In this document: piece after piece, positions 32,292-47,967 of the stretch
How positions within the stretch are numbered: position 1 is the first letter of the stretch
Layout of the letters: every line of letters starts with the position of its first letter
Source of the DNA: Agriotes lineatus
Taxonomy: Eukaryota; Arthropoda; Insecta; Coleoptera; Elateridae
DNA length: 64,000 nucleotides
Direction of reading: 5' to 3'
NCBI GenBank assembly: GCA_940337035.1
Contig: CALNHX010002820.1
Location: 102,934 to 166,933, forward strand
Made by a program: the position numbers and the translations under genes
Notes under the pieces: generated by a model
Told to the model about the DNA's origin: nothing
Databases searched by the model: none
Seen by the model: the letters and a program-made list of their open reading frames with translations, nothing else

Positions 32292-35200
32292 AGACGTCCT
32301 AGATGTCCCATATGTCCCTAACGTCCCAGACGTCCCAGACGTCCTAGATGTCCCATATGTCCCTAACGTCCCAGACGTCCTAGATGTCCCATATGTCCCT
32401 AACGTCCCAGACGTTCTAGATGTCCCATATGTTCCTAACGTCACAGACGTCTCAGATGTCCTTGATGGCCCATACGTCCCAGACGTCCTAGATGTCCCAT
32501 ATGTCCCTAACGTCCCAGACGTCCTAGATGTCCCATATGTCCCTAACGTCCAAGACGTCCTAGATGTCCCATATGTTCCTAACGTCCCAGACGTCCCAGA
32601 CGTCCTTGATGACCCATACGTCCCAGACGTCCTAGATGTCCCATATGTCCCTAACGTCCCAGACGTCCTAAAAGTCACATATGTTTCTAACGTCCCAGAC
32701 GTCCTAGATGTCCCATATGTCCCTAACGTCCCAGACGTCCCAGACGTCCTAGATGCCCTATATGTCCCTAACGTCCCAGACGTCCTAGATGTCCCATATG
32801 TCCCTAACGTCCCAGACGTCCTAGATGTCCGATATGTCCCTAACGTCCCAGACGTCCCAGACGTCCTAGATGCCCCATATGTCCCTAACGTCCCAGACGT
32901 CCTAGATGTCCCATATGTCCCTAACGTCCCAGACGCCCCAGACGTCCTTGATGACCCATACGTCCCAGACGTCCTAGATGTCCCATATGTCCCTAACGTC
33001 CCAGACGTCCTAAAAGTCCCATATGTCCCTAACGTCCCAGACGTCCTAAAAATCCCATATGTCCCTAACGTCCCAGACGTCCCAGACGTCCTAGATGCCC
33101 CATATGTCCATAACGTCCAAGACGTCCTAGATTTCCCATATGTCCCTGACGTCCTAGATGTCCCATATGTCCCTAACGTCCCTGACGTCCCAGACGTCCT
33201 AGATTTCCCATATGTCCCTAACGTCCCAGACGTCCTAAATATCCTATATGTCCTTAACGTCTCAGACGTCCTAGATGTCCCATATTTCCCTTACGTCCCA
33301 GACGCCCCAGACGTCCTAGATGTCCCATATGTTTCTAACGTCCAAGACGTTTTACATGTTCAATATGTCCCTAACGTCCCAGACGTCCCAGATGTCCCAT
33401 ACGTCCCAGACGTCCTAGATGTCCCATATGTCCCTAACGTCCCAGACGTCCTAGATGTCCCATATGTCTTTAACGTCCCAGACGTCCTAGATGTTCCATA
33501 TGTTCATAACGTCCCAGACGTCCCAGATGTCCTTGATGACCCATACGTCTCAGACGTCCTAGATGTCCCATATGTCCCTAACGTCCCAGACGTCCTAGAT
33601 GTCCCATATGTTCCTAACGTCCCAGACGTCCCAGATGTCCTTGATGGCCCATACGTCTCAGACGTCCTAGATGTCCCATATGTCCCTAACGTCCCAGACG
33701 TCCTAGATGTCCCATATGTTCCTAACGTCCCAGACGTCCCAGATGTCCTTGATGGCCCATACGTCTCAGACGTCCTAGATGTCCCATATGTCCCTAACGT
33801 CCCAGACGTCCTAGATGTCCCATATGTCCCTAACGTCCCAGACGTCCTAGATGTCCCATTTGTCCCTAACGTCCCAGACGTCCCAGATGTCCTTGATGAC
33901 CCATACGTCTCAGACGTCCTAGATGTTCCATATGTCCCTAACGTCCCAGACGTCCTAGATGTCCCATATGTCCCTAACGTCCCAGACGTCCCAGAAGTCC
34001 TTGATGCCCCATACGTCCCAGACGTCCTAGATGTCCCATATGTCCCTAACGTCCCAGACGTCCCAGAAGTCCTTGATGCCCCATACGTCCCAGACGTCCT
34101 AGGTGTCCAATATGTCCCTAACGTCTCTGACGTCCCAGATGTCCCATATGTCCCTAACGTCTCAGACGTCCTAGATGTCCCATATGTCCCTAACGTCCCA
34201 GACGTCCCAGACGTCCTAGATGTCCCATATGTCCCTAACGTACCAGACGTCCTAGATGTCCCATATGTCCCTAACGTACCAGACGTCCTAGATGTCCCAT
34301 ATGTCCCTAACGTCCAAGACGTCCTAGATTTCCCATATGTCCCTGACGTCCTAGATGTCCCATATGTCCCTAACGTCCCTGACGTCCCAGACGTCCTAGA
34401 TGTCCCATATGTCCCTAACGTCCCAGACGTCCTAAATATCCTATATGTCCTTAACGTCTCAGACGTCTTAGATGTCCCATATTTCCCTTACGTCCCAGAC
34501 GCCCCAGACGTCCTAGATGTCCCATATGTTTCTAACGTCCAAGACGTTTTACATGTTCAATATGTCCCTAACGTCCCAGACGTCCCAGATGTCCCATACG
34601 TCCCAGACGTCCTAGATGTCCCATATGTCCCTAACGTCCCAGACGTCCTAGATGTCCCATATGTCTTTAACGTCCCAGACGTCCTAGATGTCCCATATGT
34701 TCCTAACGTCCCAGACGTCCCAGATGTCCTTGATGACCCATACGTCTCAGACGTCCTAGATGTCCCATATGTCCCTAACGTCCCAGACGTCCTAGATGTC
34801 CCATATGTTCCTAACGTCCCAGACGTCCCAGATGTCCTTGATGGCCCATACGTCTCAGACGTCCTAGATGTCCCATATGTCCCTAACGTCCCAGACGTCC
34901 TAGATGTCCCATATGTCCTTAACGTCCCAGATGTCCCAGATGTCCTTGATGACCCATACGTCCCAGACGTCCTAGATGTCCCATATGTCCCTAACGTCCC
35001 AGACGCTCTAAAAGTCCCATATTTCCCTAACGTCCCAGACGTCCTAGATGTCCCATATGTCCCTAACGTCCCAGACGTCCCAGACGATCTAGATGCCCCA
35101 TATGTCCATAACGTCCAAGACGTCCTAGATGTCCCATATGTCCCTAACGTCCCAGACGTCACGGACGTCCAAAATATCCTATACGTCCCAGACGTCCTAG

Positions 35201-38200
35201 ATGTCCCACATGTTAATAACATCATAGACGTACCAGACGTCCCAGATATCCCAGACTTCGCAAACGTTCCAGACGTTTCAGATGTCCTAGATGTCCCATA
35301 TGTCCTTAACGTCCCAGACGTTCTAGGCGTCCCAGATGTCCCATACGTCCCAGACGTCCTAGATGTCCCTTATGTTCCTAACGTCCCAGACGTCCTAGAT
35401 GTCCCATATGTCCCTAACGTGCCAGACGTCTTAGACGCCCCATATGTCTCTTACGTCCCAGACGTTCAAGATGTCCCATATGTTCCTAACGTCCCAGACG
35501 TCTCAGACGTCCTATATGTCCCAAATGTCCCATATGTCCCTAACGTCTCAGACGTCCTATATATCCCATATGTCCTTAACGTCCCAGACGTCCTAGATGT
35601 CCCATATGTACCTAACTTCCCAGACGTCCTAAAAGTCCCATATGTCCCTAACGTCCCAGACGTCCTAGATGTCCCATATGTCCCTAACGTCCCAGACGTC
35701 TCAGACGCTCTATATGTCCCATATGTCCCTAACATCTCAGACGTCTTAGATGTCCTATACGTCCCTAAGGTCCCATATGTCCCTAACGTCCCTGACGACC
35801 CAGATGTCCCATATGTTCCTAACGTCCCAGACGTCCCATATGTCCCATATGTCTCATATGTCCCTAACGTCTCAGACGTCCTAGATGTCCCATATGTCCC
35901 TAATGTCCCAGACGTCCTAGATGTCCCATATGTCCCTAACGTCCCAGACGTCCTAGATGTCCCATATGTCCCTAACGTCCCAGACGTTCTAGATGTCCCA
36001 TGTGTCCCTAACGTCCCAGACGTCCCAGATGTCCTTGATGACCCATACGTCTCAAACGTCCTAGATGTCCCATATGTCCCTAACGTCCCAGACGTCCTAG
36101 ATGTCCCATATGTCCCTAACGTCCCAGACGTCCCAGAAGTCCTTGATGCCCCATACGTCCCAGACGTCCTAGATGTCCCATATGTCCCTAACGTCCCTGA
36201 CGTCTCAGATGTCCCATATGTCCCTAACATCCCAGACGTCCCATATGTCCCATATGTCCCATATGTCCCATATGTACCTAACGTCTCAGACGTCCTAGAT
36301 GTCCCATATGTCCCTAACGTCCCAGACGTCCCAGACGTCCTAGATGTCCCATATGTCCCTAACGTCCCAGACGTCCTAGATGTCCCATATGTCCCTAACG
36401 TCCCAGACGTTCTAGATGTCCCATATGTTCCTAACGTCACAGACGTCTCAGATGTCCTTGATGGCCCATACGTCCCAGACGTCCTAGATGTCGCATATGT
36501 CCCTAACGTCCCAGACGTCCTAGATGTCCCATATGTCCCTAACGTCCAAGACGTCCTAGATGTCCCATATGTTCCTAACGTCCCAGACGTCCCAGACGTC
36601 CTTGATGACCCATACGTCCCAGACGTCCTAGATGTCCCATATGTCCCTAACGTCCCAGACGTCCTAAAAGTCACATATGTCCCTAACGTCCCAGACGTCC
36701 TAGATGTCCCATATGTCCCTAACGTCCCAGACGTCCCAGACGTCCTAGATGCCCTATATGTCCCTAACGTCCCAGACGTCCTAGATGTCCCATATGTCCC
36801 TAACGTCCCAGACGTCCTAGATGTCCGATATGTCCCTAACGTCCCAGACGTCCCAGACGTCCTAGATGCCCCATATGTCCCTAACGTCCCAGACGTCCTA
36901 GATGTCCCATATGTCCCTAACGTCCCAGACGCCCCAGACGTCCTTGATGACCCATACGTCCCAGACGTCCTAGATGTCCCATATGTCCCTAACGACCCAG
37001 ACGTCCTAAAAGTCCCATATGTCCCTAACGTCCCAGACGTCCTAAAAATCCCATATGTCCCTAACGTCCCAGACGTCCCAGACGTCCTAGATGCCCCATA
37101 TGTCCATAACGTCCAAGACGTCCTAGATTTCCCATATGTCCCTGACGTCCTAGATGTCCCATATGTCCCTAACGTCCCTGACGTCCCAGACGTCCTAGAT
37201 GTCCCATATGTCCCTAACGTCCCAGACGTCCTAAATATCCTATATGTCCTTAACGTCTCAGACGTCCTAGATGTCCCATATTTCCCTTACGTCCCAGACG
37301 CCCCAGACGTCCTAGATGTCCCATATGTTTCTAACGTCCAAGACGTTTTACATGTTCAATATGTCCCTAACGTCCCAGACGTCCCAGATGTCCCATACGT
37401 CCCAGACGTCCTAGATGTCCCATATGTCCCTAACGTCCCAGACGTCCTAGATGTCCCATATGTCTTTAACGTCCCAGACGTCCTAGATGTTCCATATGTT
37501 CATAACGTCCCAGACGTCCCAGATGTCCTTCATGACCCATTCGTCTCAGACGTCCTAGATGTCCCATATGTCCCTAACGTCCCAGACGTCCTAGATGTCC
37601 CATATGTTCCTAACGTCCCAGACGTCCCAGATGTCCTTGATGACCCATACGTCTCAGACGTCCTAGATGTCCCATATGTCCCTAACGTCCCAGACGTCCT
37701 AGATGTCCCATATGTTCCTAACGTCCCAGACGTCCCAGATGTCCTTGATGGCCCATACGTCTCAGACGTCCTAGATGTCCCATATGTCCCTAACGTCCCA
37801 GACGTCCTAGATGTCCCATATGTTCCTAACGTCCCAGACGTCCCAGATGTCCTTGATGGCCCATACGTCTCAGACGTCCTAGATGTCCCATATGTCCCTA
37901 ATGTTCCAGACGTCCCAGACGTCCTAGATGTCCCATATGTCCCTAACGTCCCAGACGTCCTAGATGTCCCATATGTCCCTAACGTCCCAGACGTCCTAGA
38001 TGTCCCATTTGTCCCTAACGTCCCAGACGTCCCAGATGTCCTTGATGACCCATACGTCTCAGACGTCCTAGATGTTCCATATGTCCCTAACGACCCAGAC
38101 GTCCTAGATGTCCCATATGTCCCTAACGTCCCAGACGTCCCAGAAGTCCTTGATGCCCCATACGTCCCAGACGTCCTAGATGTCCCATATGTCCCTAACG

Positions 38201-39639
38201 TCCCAGACGTCCCAGAAGTCCTTGATGCCCCATACGTCCCAGACGTCCTAGATGTCCCATATGTCCCTAACGTCTCTGACGTCCCAGATGTCCCATATGT
38301 CCCTAACGTCTCAGACGTCCTAGATGTCCCATATGTCCCTACCGTCCCAGACGTCCCAGACGTCCTAGATGTCCCATATGTCCCTAACGTACCAGACGTC
38401 CTAGATGTCCCATATGTCCCTAACGTACCAGACGTCCTAGATGTCCCATATGTCCCTAACGTCCAAGACGTCCTAGATTTCCCATATGTCCCTGACGTCC
38501 TAGATGTCCCATATGTCCCTAACGTCCCTGACGTCCCAGACGTCCTAGATGTCCCATATGTCCCTAACGTCCCAGACGTCCTAAATATCCTATATGTCCT
38601 TAACGTCTCAGACGTCCTAGATGTCCCATATTTCCCTTACGTCCCAGACGCCCCAGACGTCCTAGATGTCCCATATGTTTCTAACGTCCAAGACGTTTTA
38701 CATGTTCAATATGTCCCTAACGTCCCAGACGTCCCAGATGTCCCATACGTCCCAGACGTCCTAGATGTCCCATATGTCCCTAACGTCCCAGACGTCCTAG
38801 ATGTCCCATATGTCTTTAACGTCCCAGACGTCCAAGATGTCCCATATGTTCCTAACGTCCCAGACGTCCCAGATGTCCTTGATGACCCATACGTCTCAGA
38901 CGTCCTAGATGTCCCATATGTCCCTAACGTCCCAGACGTCCTAGATGTCCCATATGTTCCTAACGTCCCAGACGTTCCAGATGTCCTTGATGGCCCATAC
39001 GTCTCAGACGTCCTAGATGTCCCATATGTCCCTAACGTCCCAGACGTCCTAGATGTCCCATATGTCCTTAACGTCCCAGATGTCCCAGATGTCCTTGATG
39101 ACCCATACGTCCCAGACGTCCTAGATGTCCCATATGTCCCTAACGTCCCAGACGCTCTAAAAGTCCCATATTTCCCTAACGTCCCAGACGTCCTAGACGT
39201 CCCATATGTCCCTAACGTCCCAGACGTCCCAGACGATCTAGATGCCCCATATGTCCATAACGTCCAAGACGTCCTAGATGTCCCATATGTCCCTAACGTC
39301 CCAGACGTCACGGACGTCCAAAATATCCTATACGTCCCAGACGTCCTAGATGTCCCACATGTTAATAACATCATAGACGTACCAGACGTCCCAGATATCC
39401 CAGACTTCGCAAACGTTCCAGACGTTTCAGATGTCCTAGATGTCCCATATGTCCTTAACGTCCCAGACGTTCTAGGCGTCCCAGATGTCCCATACGTCCC
39501 AGACGTCCTAGATGTCCCTTATGTTCCTAACGTCCCAGACGTCCTAGATGTCCCATATGTCCCTAATGTGCCAGACGTCTTAGACGCCCCATATGTCTCT
39601 TACGTCCCAGACGTTCAAGATGTCCCATATGTTCCTAAC

Positions 39640-42600
39640 GTCCCAGACGTCTCAGACGTCCTATATGTCCCAAATGTCCCATATGTCCCTAACGTCTGAG
39701 ACGTCCTAGATATCCCATATGTCCTTAACGTCCCAGACGTCCTAGATGTCCCATATGTCCCTAACTTCCCAGACGTCCTAAAAGTCCCATATGTCCCTAA
39801 CGTCCCAGACGTCCTAGATGTCCCATATGTCCCTAACGTCCCAGACGTCTCAGACGCTCTATATGTCCCATATGTCCCTAACATCTCAGACGTCTTAGAT
39901 GTCCTATACGTCCCTAAGGTCCCATATGTCCCTAACGTCCCTGACGACCCAGATGTCCCATATGTTCCTAACGTCCCAGACGTCCCATATGTCCCATATG
40001 TCTCATATGTCCCTAACGTCTCAGACGTCCTAGATGTCCCATATGTCCCTAATGTCCCAGACGTCCTAGATGTCCCATATGTCCCTAACGTCCCAGACGT
40101 CCTAGATGTCCCATATGTCCCTAACGTCCCAGACGTTCTAGATGTCCCATGTGTCCCTAACGTCCCAGACGTCCCAGATGTCCTTGATGACCCATACGTC
40201 TCAAACGTCCTAGATGTCCCATATGTCCCTAACGTCCCAGACGTCCTAGATGTCCCATATGTCCCTAACGTCCCAGACGTCCCAGAAGTCCTTGATGCCC
40301 CATACGTCCCAGACGTCCTAGATGTCCCATATGTCCCTAACGTCCCTGACGTCTCAGATATCCCATATGTCCCTAACATCCCATACGTCCCATATGTCCC
40401 ATATGTCCCATATGTCCCATATGTACCTAACGTCTCAGACGTCCTAGATGTCCCATATGTCCCTAACGTCCCAGACGTCCCAGACGTCCTAAAAATCCCA
40501 TATGTCCCTAACGTCCCAGACGTCCCAGACGTCCTAGATGTCCCATATGTTCCTAACGTGTCAGACGTCCCAGATGTCCTTGATGGCCCATACGTCTCAG
40601 ACGTCCTAGATGTCCCATATGTCCCTAACGTCCCAGACGTCCTAGATGTCCCATATGTTCCTAACGTCCCAGACGTCCCAGATGTCCTTGATGGCCCATA
40701 CGTCTCAGACGTCCTAGATGTCCCATATGTCCCTAATGTCCCAGACGTCCCAGACGTCCTAGATGTCCCATATGTCCCTAACGTCCCAGACGTCCTAGAT
40801 GTCCCATATGTCCCTAACGTCCCAGACGTCCTAGATGTACCATTTGTCCCTAACGTCCCAGACGTCCCAGATGTCCTTGATGACCCATACGTCTCAGACG
40901 TCCTAGATGTTCCATATGTCCCTAACGTCCCAGACGTCCTAGATGTCCCATATGTCCCTAACGTCCCAGACGTCCCAGAAGTCCTTGATGCCCCATACGT
41001 CCCAGACGTCCTAGATGTCCCATATGTCCCTAACGTCCCAGACGTCCCAGAAGTCCTTGATGCCCCATACGTCCCAGACGTCCTAGATGTCCCATATGTC
41101 CCTAACGTCTCTGACGTACCAGATGTCCCATATGTCCCTAACGTCTCAGACGTCCTAGATGTCCCATATGTCCCTAACGTCCCAGACGTCCCAGACGTCC
41201 TAGATGTCCCATATGTCCCTAACGTACCAGACGTCCTAGATGTCCCATATGTCCCTAACGTACCAGACGTCCTAGATGTCCCATATGTCCCTAACGTCCA
41301 AGACGTTATAGATTTCCCATATGTCCCTGACGTCCTAGATGTCCCATATGTCCCTAACGTCCCTGACGTCCCAGACGTCCTAGATGTCCCATATTTCCCT
41401 TACGTCCCAGACGCCCCAGACGTCCTAGATGTCCCATATGTTTCTAACGTCCAAGACGTTTTACATGTTCAATATGTCCCTAACGTCCCAGACGTCCCAG
41501 ATGTCCCATACGTCCCAGACGTCCTAGATGTCCCATATGTCCCTAACGTCCCAGACGTCCTAGATGTCCCATATGTCTTTAACGTCCCAGACGTCCTAGA
41601 TGTCCCATATGTTCCTAACGTCCCAGACGTCCCAGATGTCCTTGATGACCCATACGTCTCAGACGTCCTAGATGTCCCATATGTCCCTAACGTCCCAGAC
41701 GTCCTAGATGTCCCATATGTTCCTAACGTCCCAGACGTCCCAGATGTCCTTGATGGCCCATACGTCTCAGACGTCCTAGATGTCCCATATGTCCCTAACG
41801 TCCCAGACGTCCTAGATGTCCCATATGTCCTTAACGTCCCAGATGTCCCAGATGTCCTTGATGACCCATACGTCCCAGACGTCCTAGATGTCCCATATGT
41901 CCCTAACGTCCCAGACGCTCTAAAAGTCCCATATTTCCCTAACGTCCCAGACGTCCTAGATGTCCCATATGTCCCTAACGTCCCAGACGTCCCAGACGAT
42001 CTAGATGCCCCATATGTCCATAACGTCCAAAACGTCCTAGATGTCCCATATGTCCCTAACGTCCCAGACGTCACGGACGTCCAAAATATCCTATACGTCC
42101 CAGACGTCCTAGATGTCCCACATGTTAATAACATCATAGACGTACCAGACGTCCCAGATATCCCAGACTTCGCAAACGTTCCAGACGTTTCAGATGTCCT
42201 AGATGTCCCATATGTCCTTAACGTCCCAGACGTTCTAGGCGTCCCAGATGTCCCATACGTCCCAGACGTCCTAGATGTCCCTTATGTTCCTAACGTCCCA
42301 GACGTCCTAGATGTCCCATATGTCCCTAACGTGCCAGACGTCTTAGACGGCCCATATGTCTCTTACGTCCCAGACGTTCAAGATGTCCCATATGTTCCTA
42401 ACGTCCCAGACGTCTCAGACGTCCTATATGTCCCAAATGTCCCATATGTCCCTAACGTCTCAGACGTCCTAGATATCCCATATGTCCTTAACGTCCCAGA
42501 CGTCCTAGACGTCCTGGATGACCCATACGTCCCAGACGTCCTAGATGTCCCATATGTCCCTAACGTCCCAGACGTCCTAAAAGTCCCATATGTCCCTAAC

Positions 42601-43620
42601 GTCCCAGACGTCCTAAAAATCCCATATGTCCCTAACGTCCCAGACGTCCCAGACGTCCTAGATGTCCCATATGTTCCTAACGTGTCAGACGTCCCAGATG
42701 TCCTTGATGGCCCATACGTCTCAGACGTCCTAGATGTCCCATATGTCCCTAACGTCCCAGACGTCCTAGATGTCCCATATGTTCCTAACGTCCCAGACGT
42801 CCCAGATGTCCTTGATGGCCCATACGTCTCAGACGTCCTAGATGTCCCATATGTCCCTAATGTCCCAGACGTCCCAGACGTCCTAGATGTCCCATATGTC
42901 CCTAACGTCCCAGACGTCCTAGATGTCCCATATGTCCCTAACGTCCCAGACGTCCTAGATGTCCCATTTGTCCCTAACGTCCCAGACGTCCCAGATGTCC
43001 TTGATGACCCATACGTCTCAGACGTCCTAGATGTTCCATATGTCCCTAACGTCCCAGACGTCCTAGATGTCCCATATGTCCCTAACGTCCCAGACGTCCT
43101 AGATTTCCCATATGTCCCTGACGTCCTAGATGTCCCATATGTCCCTAACGTCCCAGACGTCCCAGACGTCCTAGATGTCCCATATGTCCCTAACGTACCA
43201 GACGTCCTAGATGTCCCATATGTCCCTAACGTACCAGACGTCCTAGATGTCCCATATGTCCCTAACGTCCAAGACGTCCTAGATTTCCCATATGTCCCTG
43301 ACGTCCTAGATGTCCCATATGTCCCTAACGTCCCTGACGTCCCAGACGTCCTAGATGTCCCATATGTCCCTAACGTCCCAGACGTCCTAAATATCCTATA
43401 TGTCCTTAACGTCTCAGACGTCCTAGATGTCCCATATTTCCCTTACGTCCCAGACGCCCCAGACGTCCTGGATGTCCCATATGTTTCTAACGTCCAAGAC
43501 GTTTTACATGTTCAATATGTCCCTAACGTCCCAGACGTCCCAGATGTCCCATACGTCCCAGACGTCCTAGATGTCCCATATGTCCCTAACGTCCCAGACG
43601 TCCTAGATGTCCCATATGTC
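39640..43620 (+). repeat. Recent block duplication, copy A (3,981 bp)
   Basis: It is repeated at 43987-47967 with an offset of 4,347 bp. By eye I found only two differences: 40839 (A versus C at 45186) and 41316 (C versus T at 45663). Homology breaks sharply at both ends. Confidence 0.85.
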
Positions 43621-43986
43621 CCTAACGTCCCAGACGTCCTAGATGTCCCATATGTTCCTAACGTCCCAGACGTCCCAGATGTCCTTGATGGCCCATACGT
43701 CTCAGACGTCCTAGATGTCCCATATGTCCCTAACGTCCCAGACGTCCTAGATGTCCCATATGTTCCTAACGTCCCAGACGTTCCAGATGTCCTTGATGGC
43801 CCATACGTCTCAGACGTCCTAGATGTCCCATATGTCCCTAACGTCCCAGACGTCCTAGATGTCCCATATGTCCTTAACGTCCCAGATGTCCCAGATGTCC
43901 TTGATGACCCATACGTCCCAGACGTCCTAGATGTCCCATATGTCCCTAACGTCCCAGACGCTCTAAAAGTCCCATATTTCCCTAAT

Positions 43987-46900
43987 GTCCCAGACGTCTC
44001 AGACGTCCTATATGTCCCAAATGTCCCATATGTCCCTAACGTCTGAGACGTCCTAGATATCCCATATGTCCTTAACGTCCCAGACGTCCTAGATGTCCCA
44101 TATGTCCCTAACTTCCCAGACGTCCTAAAAGTCCCATATGTCCCTAACGTCCCAGACGTCCTAGATGTCCCATATGTCCCTAACGTCCCAGACGTCTCAG
44201 ACGCTCTATATGTCCCATATGTCCCTAACATCTCAGACGTCTTAGATGTCCTATACGTCCCTAAGGTCCCATATGTCCCTAACGTCCCTGACGACCCAGA
44301 TGTCCCATATGTTCCTAACGTCCCAGACGTCCCATATGTCCCATATGTCTCATATGTCCCTAACGTCTCAGACGTCCTAGATGTCCCATATGTCCCTAAT
44401 GTCCCAGACGTCCTAGATGTCCCATATGTCCCTAACGTCCCAGACGTCCTAGATGTCCCATATGTCCCTAACGTCCCAGACGTTCTAGATGTCCCATGTG
44501 TCCCTAACGTCCCAGACGTCCCAGATGTCCTTGATGACCCATACGTCTCAAACGTCCTAGATGTCCCATATGTCCCTAACGTCCCAGACGTCCTAGATGT
44601 CCCATATGTCCCTAACGTCCCAGACGTCCCAGAAGTCCTTGATGCCCCATACGTCCCAGACGTCCTAGATGTCCCATATGTCCCTAACGTCCCTGACGTC
44701 TCAGATATCCCATATGTCCCTAACATCCCATACGTCCCATATGTCCCATATGTCCCATATGTCCCATATGTACCTAACGTCTCAGACGTCCTAGATGTCC
44801 CATATGTCCCTAACGTCCCAGACGTCCCAGACGTCCTAAAAATCCCATATGTCCCTAACGTCCCAGACGTCCCAGACGTCCTAGATGTCCCATATGTTCC
44901 TAACGTGTCAGACGTCCCAGATGTCCTTGATGGCCCATACGTCTCAGACGTCCTAGATGTCCCATATGTCCCTAACGTCCCAGACGTCCTAGATGTCCCA
45001 TATGTTCCTAACGTCCCAGACGTCCCAGATGTCCTTGATGGCCCATACGTCTCAGACGTCCTAGATGTCCCATATGTCCCTAATGTCCCAGACGTCCCAG
45101 ACGTCCTAGATGTCCCATATGTCCCTAACGTCCCAGACGTCCTAGATGTCCCATATGTCCCTAACGTCCCAGACGTCCTAGATGTCCCATTTGTCCCTAA
45201 CGTCCCAGACGTCCCAGATGTCCTTGATGACCCATACGTCTCAGACGTCCTAGATGTTCCATATGTCCCTAACGTCCCAGACGTCCTAGATGTCCCATAT
45301 GTCCCTAACGTCCCAGACGTCCCAGAAGTCCTTGATGCCCCATACGTCCCAGACGTCCTAGATGTCCCATATGTCCCTAACGTCCCAGACGTCCCAGAAG
45401 TCCTTGATGCCCCATACGTCCCAGACGTCCTAGATGTCCCATATGTCCCTAACGTCTCTGACGTACCAGATGTCCCATATGTCCCTAACGTCTCAGACGT
45501 CCTAGATGTCCCATATGTCCCTAACGTCCCAGACGTCCCAGACGTCCTAGATGTCCCATATGTCCCTAACGTACCAGACGTCCTAGATGTCCCATATGTC
45601 CCTAACGTACCAGACGTCCTAGATGTCCCATATGTCCCTAACGTCCAAGACGTTATAGATTTTCCATATGTCCCTGACGTCCTAGATGTCCCATATGTCC
45701 CTAACGTCCCTGACGTCCCAGACGTCCTAGATGTCCCATATTTCCCTTACGTCCCAGACGCCCCAGACGTCCTAGATGTCCCATATGTTTCTAACGTCCA
45801 AGACGTTTTACATGTTCAATATGTCCCTAACGTCCCAGACGTCCCAGATGTCCCATACGTCCCAGACGTCCTAGATGTCCCATATGTCCCTAACGTCCCA
45901 GACGTCCTAGATGTCCCATATGTCTTTAACGTCCCAGACGTCCTAGATGTCCCATATGTTCCTAACGTCCCAGACGTCCCAGATGTCCTTGATGACCCAT
46001 ACGTCTCAGACGTCCTAGATGTCCCATATGTCCCTAACGTCCCAGACGTCCTAGATGTCCCATATGTTCCTAACGTCCCAGACGTCCCAGATGTCCTTGA
46101 TGGCCCATACGTCTCAGACGTCCTAGATGTCCCATATGTCCCTAACGTCCCAGACGTCCTAGATGTCCCATATGTCCTTAACGTCCCAGATGTCCCAGAT
46201 GTCCTTGATGACCCATACGTCCCAGACGTCCTAGATGTCCCATATGTCCCTAACGTCCCAGACGCTCTAAAAGTCCCATATTTCCCTAACGTCCCAGACG
46301 TCCTAGATGTCCCATATGTCCCTAACGTCCCAGACGTCCCAGACGATCTAGATGCCCCATATGTCCATAACGTCCAAAACGTCCTAGATGTCCCATATGT
46401 CCCTAACGTCCCAGACGTCACGGACGTCCAAAATATCCTATACGTCCCAGACGTCCTAGATGTCCCACATGTTAATAACATCATAGACGTACCAGACGTC
46501 CCAGATATCCCAGACTTCGCAAACGTTCCAGACGTTTCAGATGTCCTAGATGTCCCATATGTCCTTAACGTCCCAGACGTTCTAGGCGTCCCAGATGTCC
46601 CATACGTCCCAGACGTCCTAGATGTCCCTTATGTTCCTAACGTCCCAGACGTCCTAGATGTCCCATATGTCCCTAACGTGCCAGACGTCTTAGACGGCCC
46701 ATATGTCTCTTACGTCCCAGACGTTCAAGATGTCCCATATGTTCCTAACGTCCCAGACGTCTCAGACGTCCTATATGTCCCAAATGTCCCATATGTCCCT
46801 AACGTCTCAGACGTCCTAGATATCCCATATGTCCTTAACGTCCCAGACGTCCTAGACGTCCTGGATGACCCATACGTCCCAGACGTCCTAGATGTCCCAT

Positions 46901-47967
46901 ATGTCCCTAACGTCCCAGACGTCCTAAAAGTCCCATATGTCCCTAACGTCCCAGACGTCCTAAAAATCCCATATGTCCCTAACGTCCCAGACGTCCCAGA
47001 CGTCCTAGATGTCCCATATGTTCCTAACGTGTCAGACGTCCCAGATGTCCTTGATGGCCCATACGTCTCAGACGTCCTAGATGTCCCATATGTCCCTAAC
47101 GTCCCAGACGTCCTAGATGTCCCATATGTTCCTAACGTCCCAGACGTCCCAGATGTCCTTGATGGCCCATACGTCTCAGACGTCCTAGATGTCCCATATG
47201 TCCCTAATGTCCCAGACGTCCCAGACGTCCTAGATGTCCCATATGTCCCTAACGTCCCAGACGTCCTAGATGTCCCATATGTCCCTAACGTCCCAGACGT
47301 CCTAGATGTCCCATTTGTCCCTAACGTCCCAGACGTCCCAGATGTCCTTGATGACCCATACGTCTCAGACGTCCTAGATGTTCCATATGTCCCTAACGTC
47401 CCAGACGTCCTAGATGTCCCATATGTCCCTAACGTCCCAGACGTCCTAGATTTCCCATATGTCCCTGACGTCCTAGATGTCCCATATGTCCCTAACGTCC
47501 CAGACGTCCCAGACGTCCTAGATGTCCCATATGTCCCTAACGTACCAGACGTCCTAGATGTCCCATATGTCCCTAACGTACCAGACGTCCTAGATGTCCC
47601 ATATGTCCCTAACGTCCAAGACGTCCTAGATTTCCCATATGTCCCTGACGTCCTAGATGTCCCATATGTCCCTAACGTCCCTGACGTCCCAGACGTCCTA
47701 GATGTCCCATATGTCCCTAACGTCCCAGACGTCCTAAATATCCTATATGTCCTTAACGTCTCAGACGTCCTAGATGTCCCATATTTCCCTTACGTCCCAG
47801 ACGCCCCAGACGTCCTGGATGTCCCATATGTTTCTAACGTCCAAGACGTTTTACATGTTCAATATGTCCCTAACGTCCCAGACGTCCCAGATGTCCCATA
47901 CGTCCCAGACGTCCTAGATGTCCCATATGTCCCTAACGTCCCAGACGTCCTAGATGTCCCATATGTC
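43987..47967 (+). repeat. Recent block duplication, copy B
   Basis: Partner of 39640-43620. Shared rare variants include GTCCTGGAT near 47812 and the AAAACGTCC variant near 46376, which confirms common descent. Confidence 0.85.
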
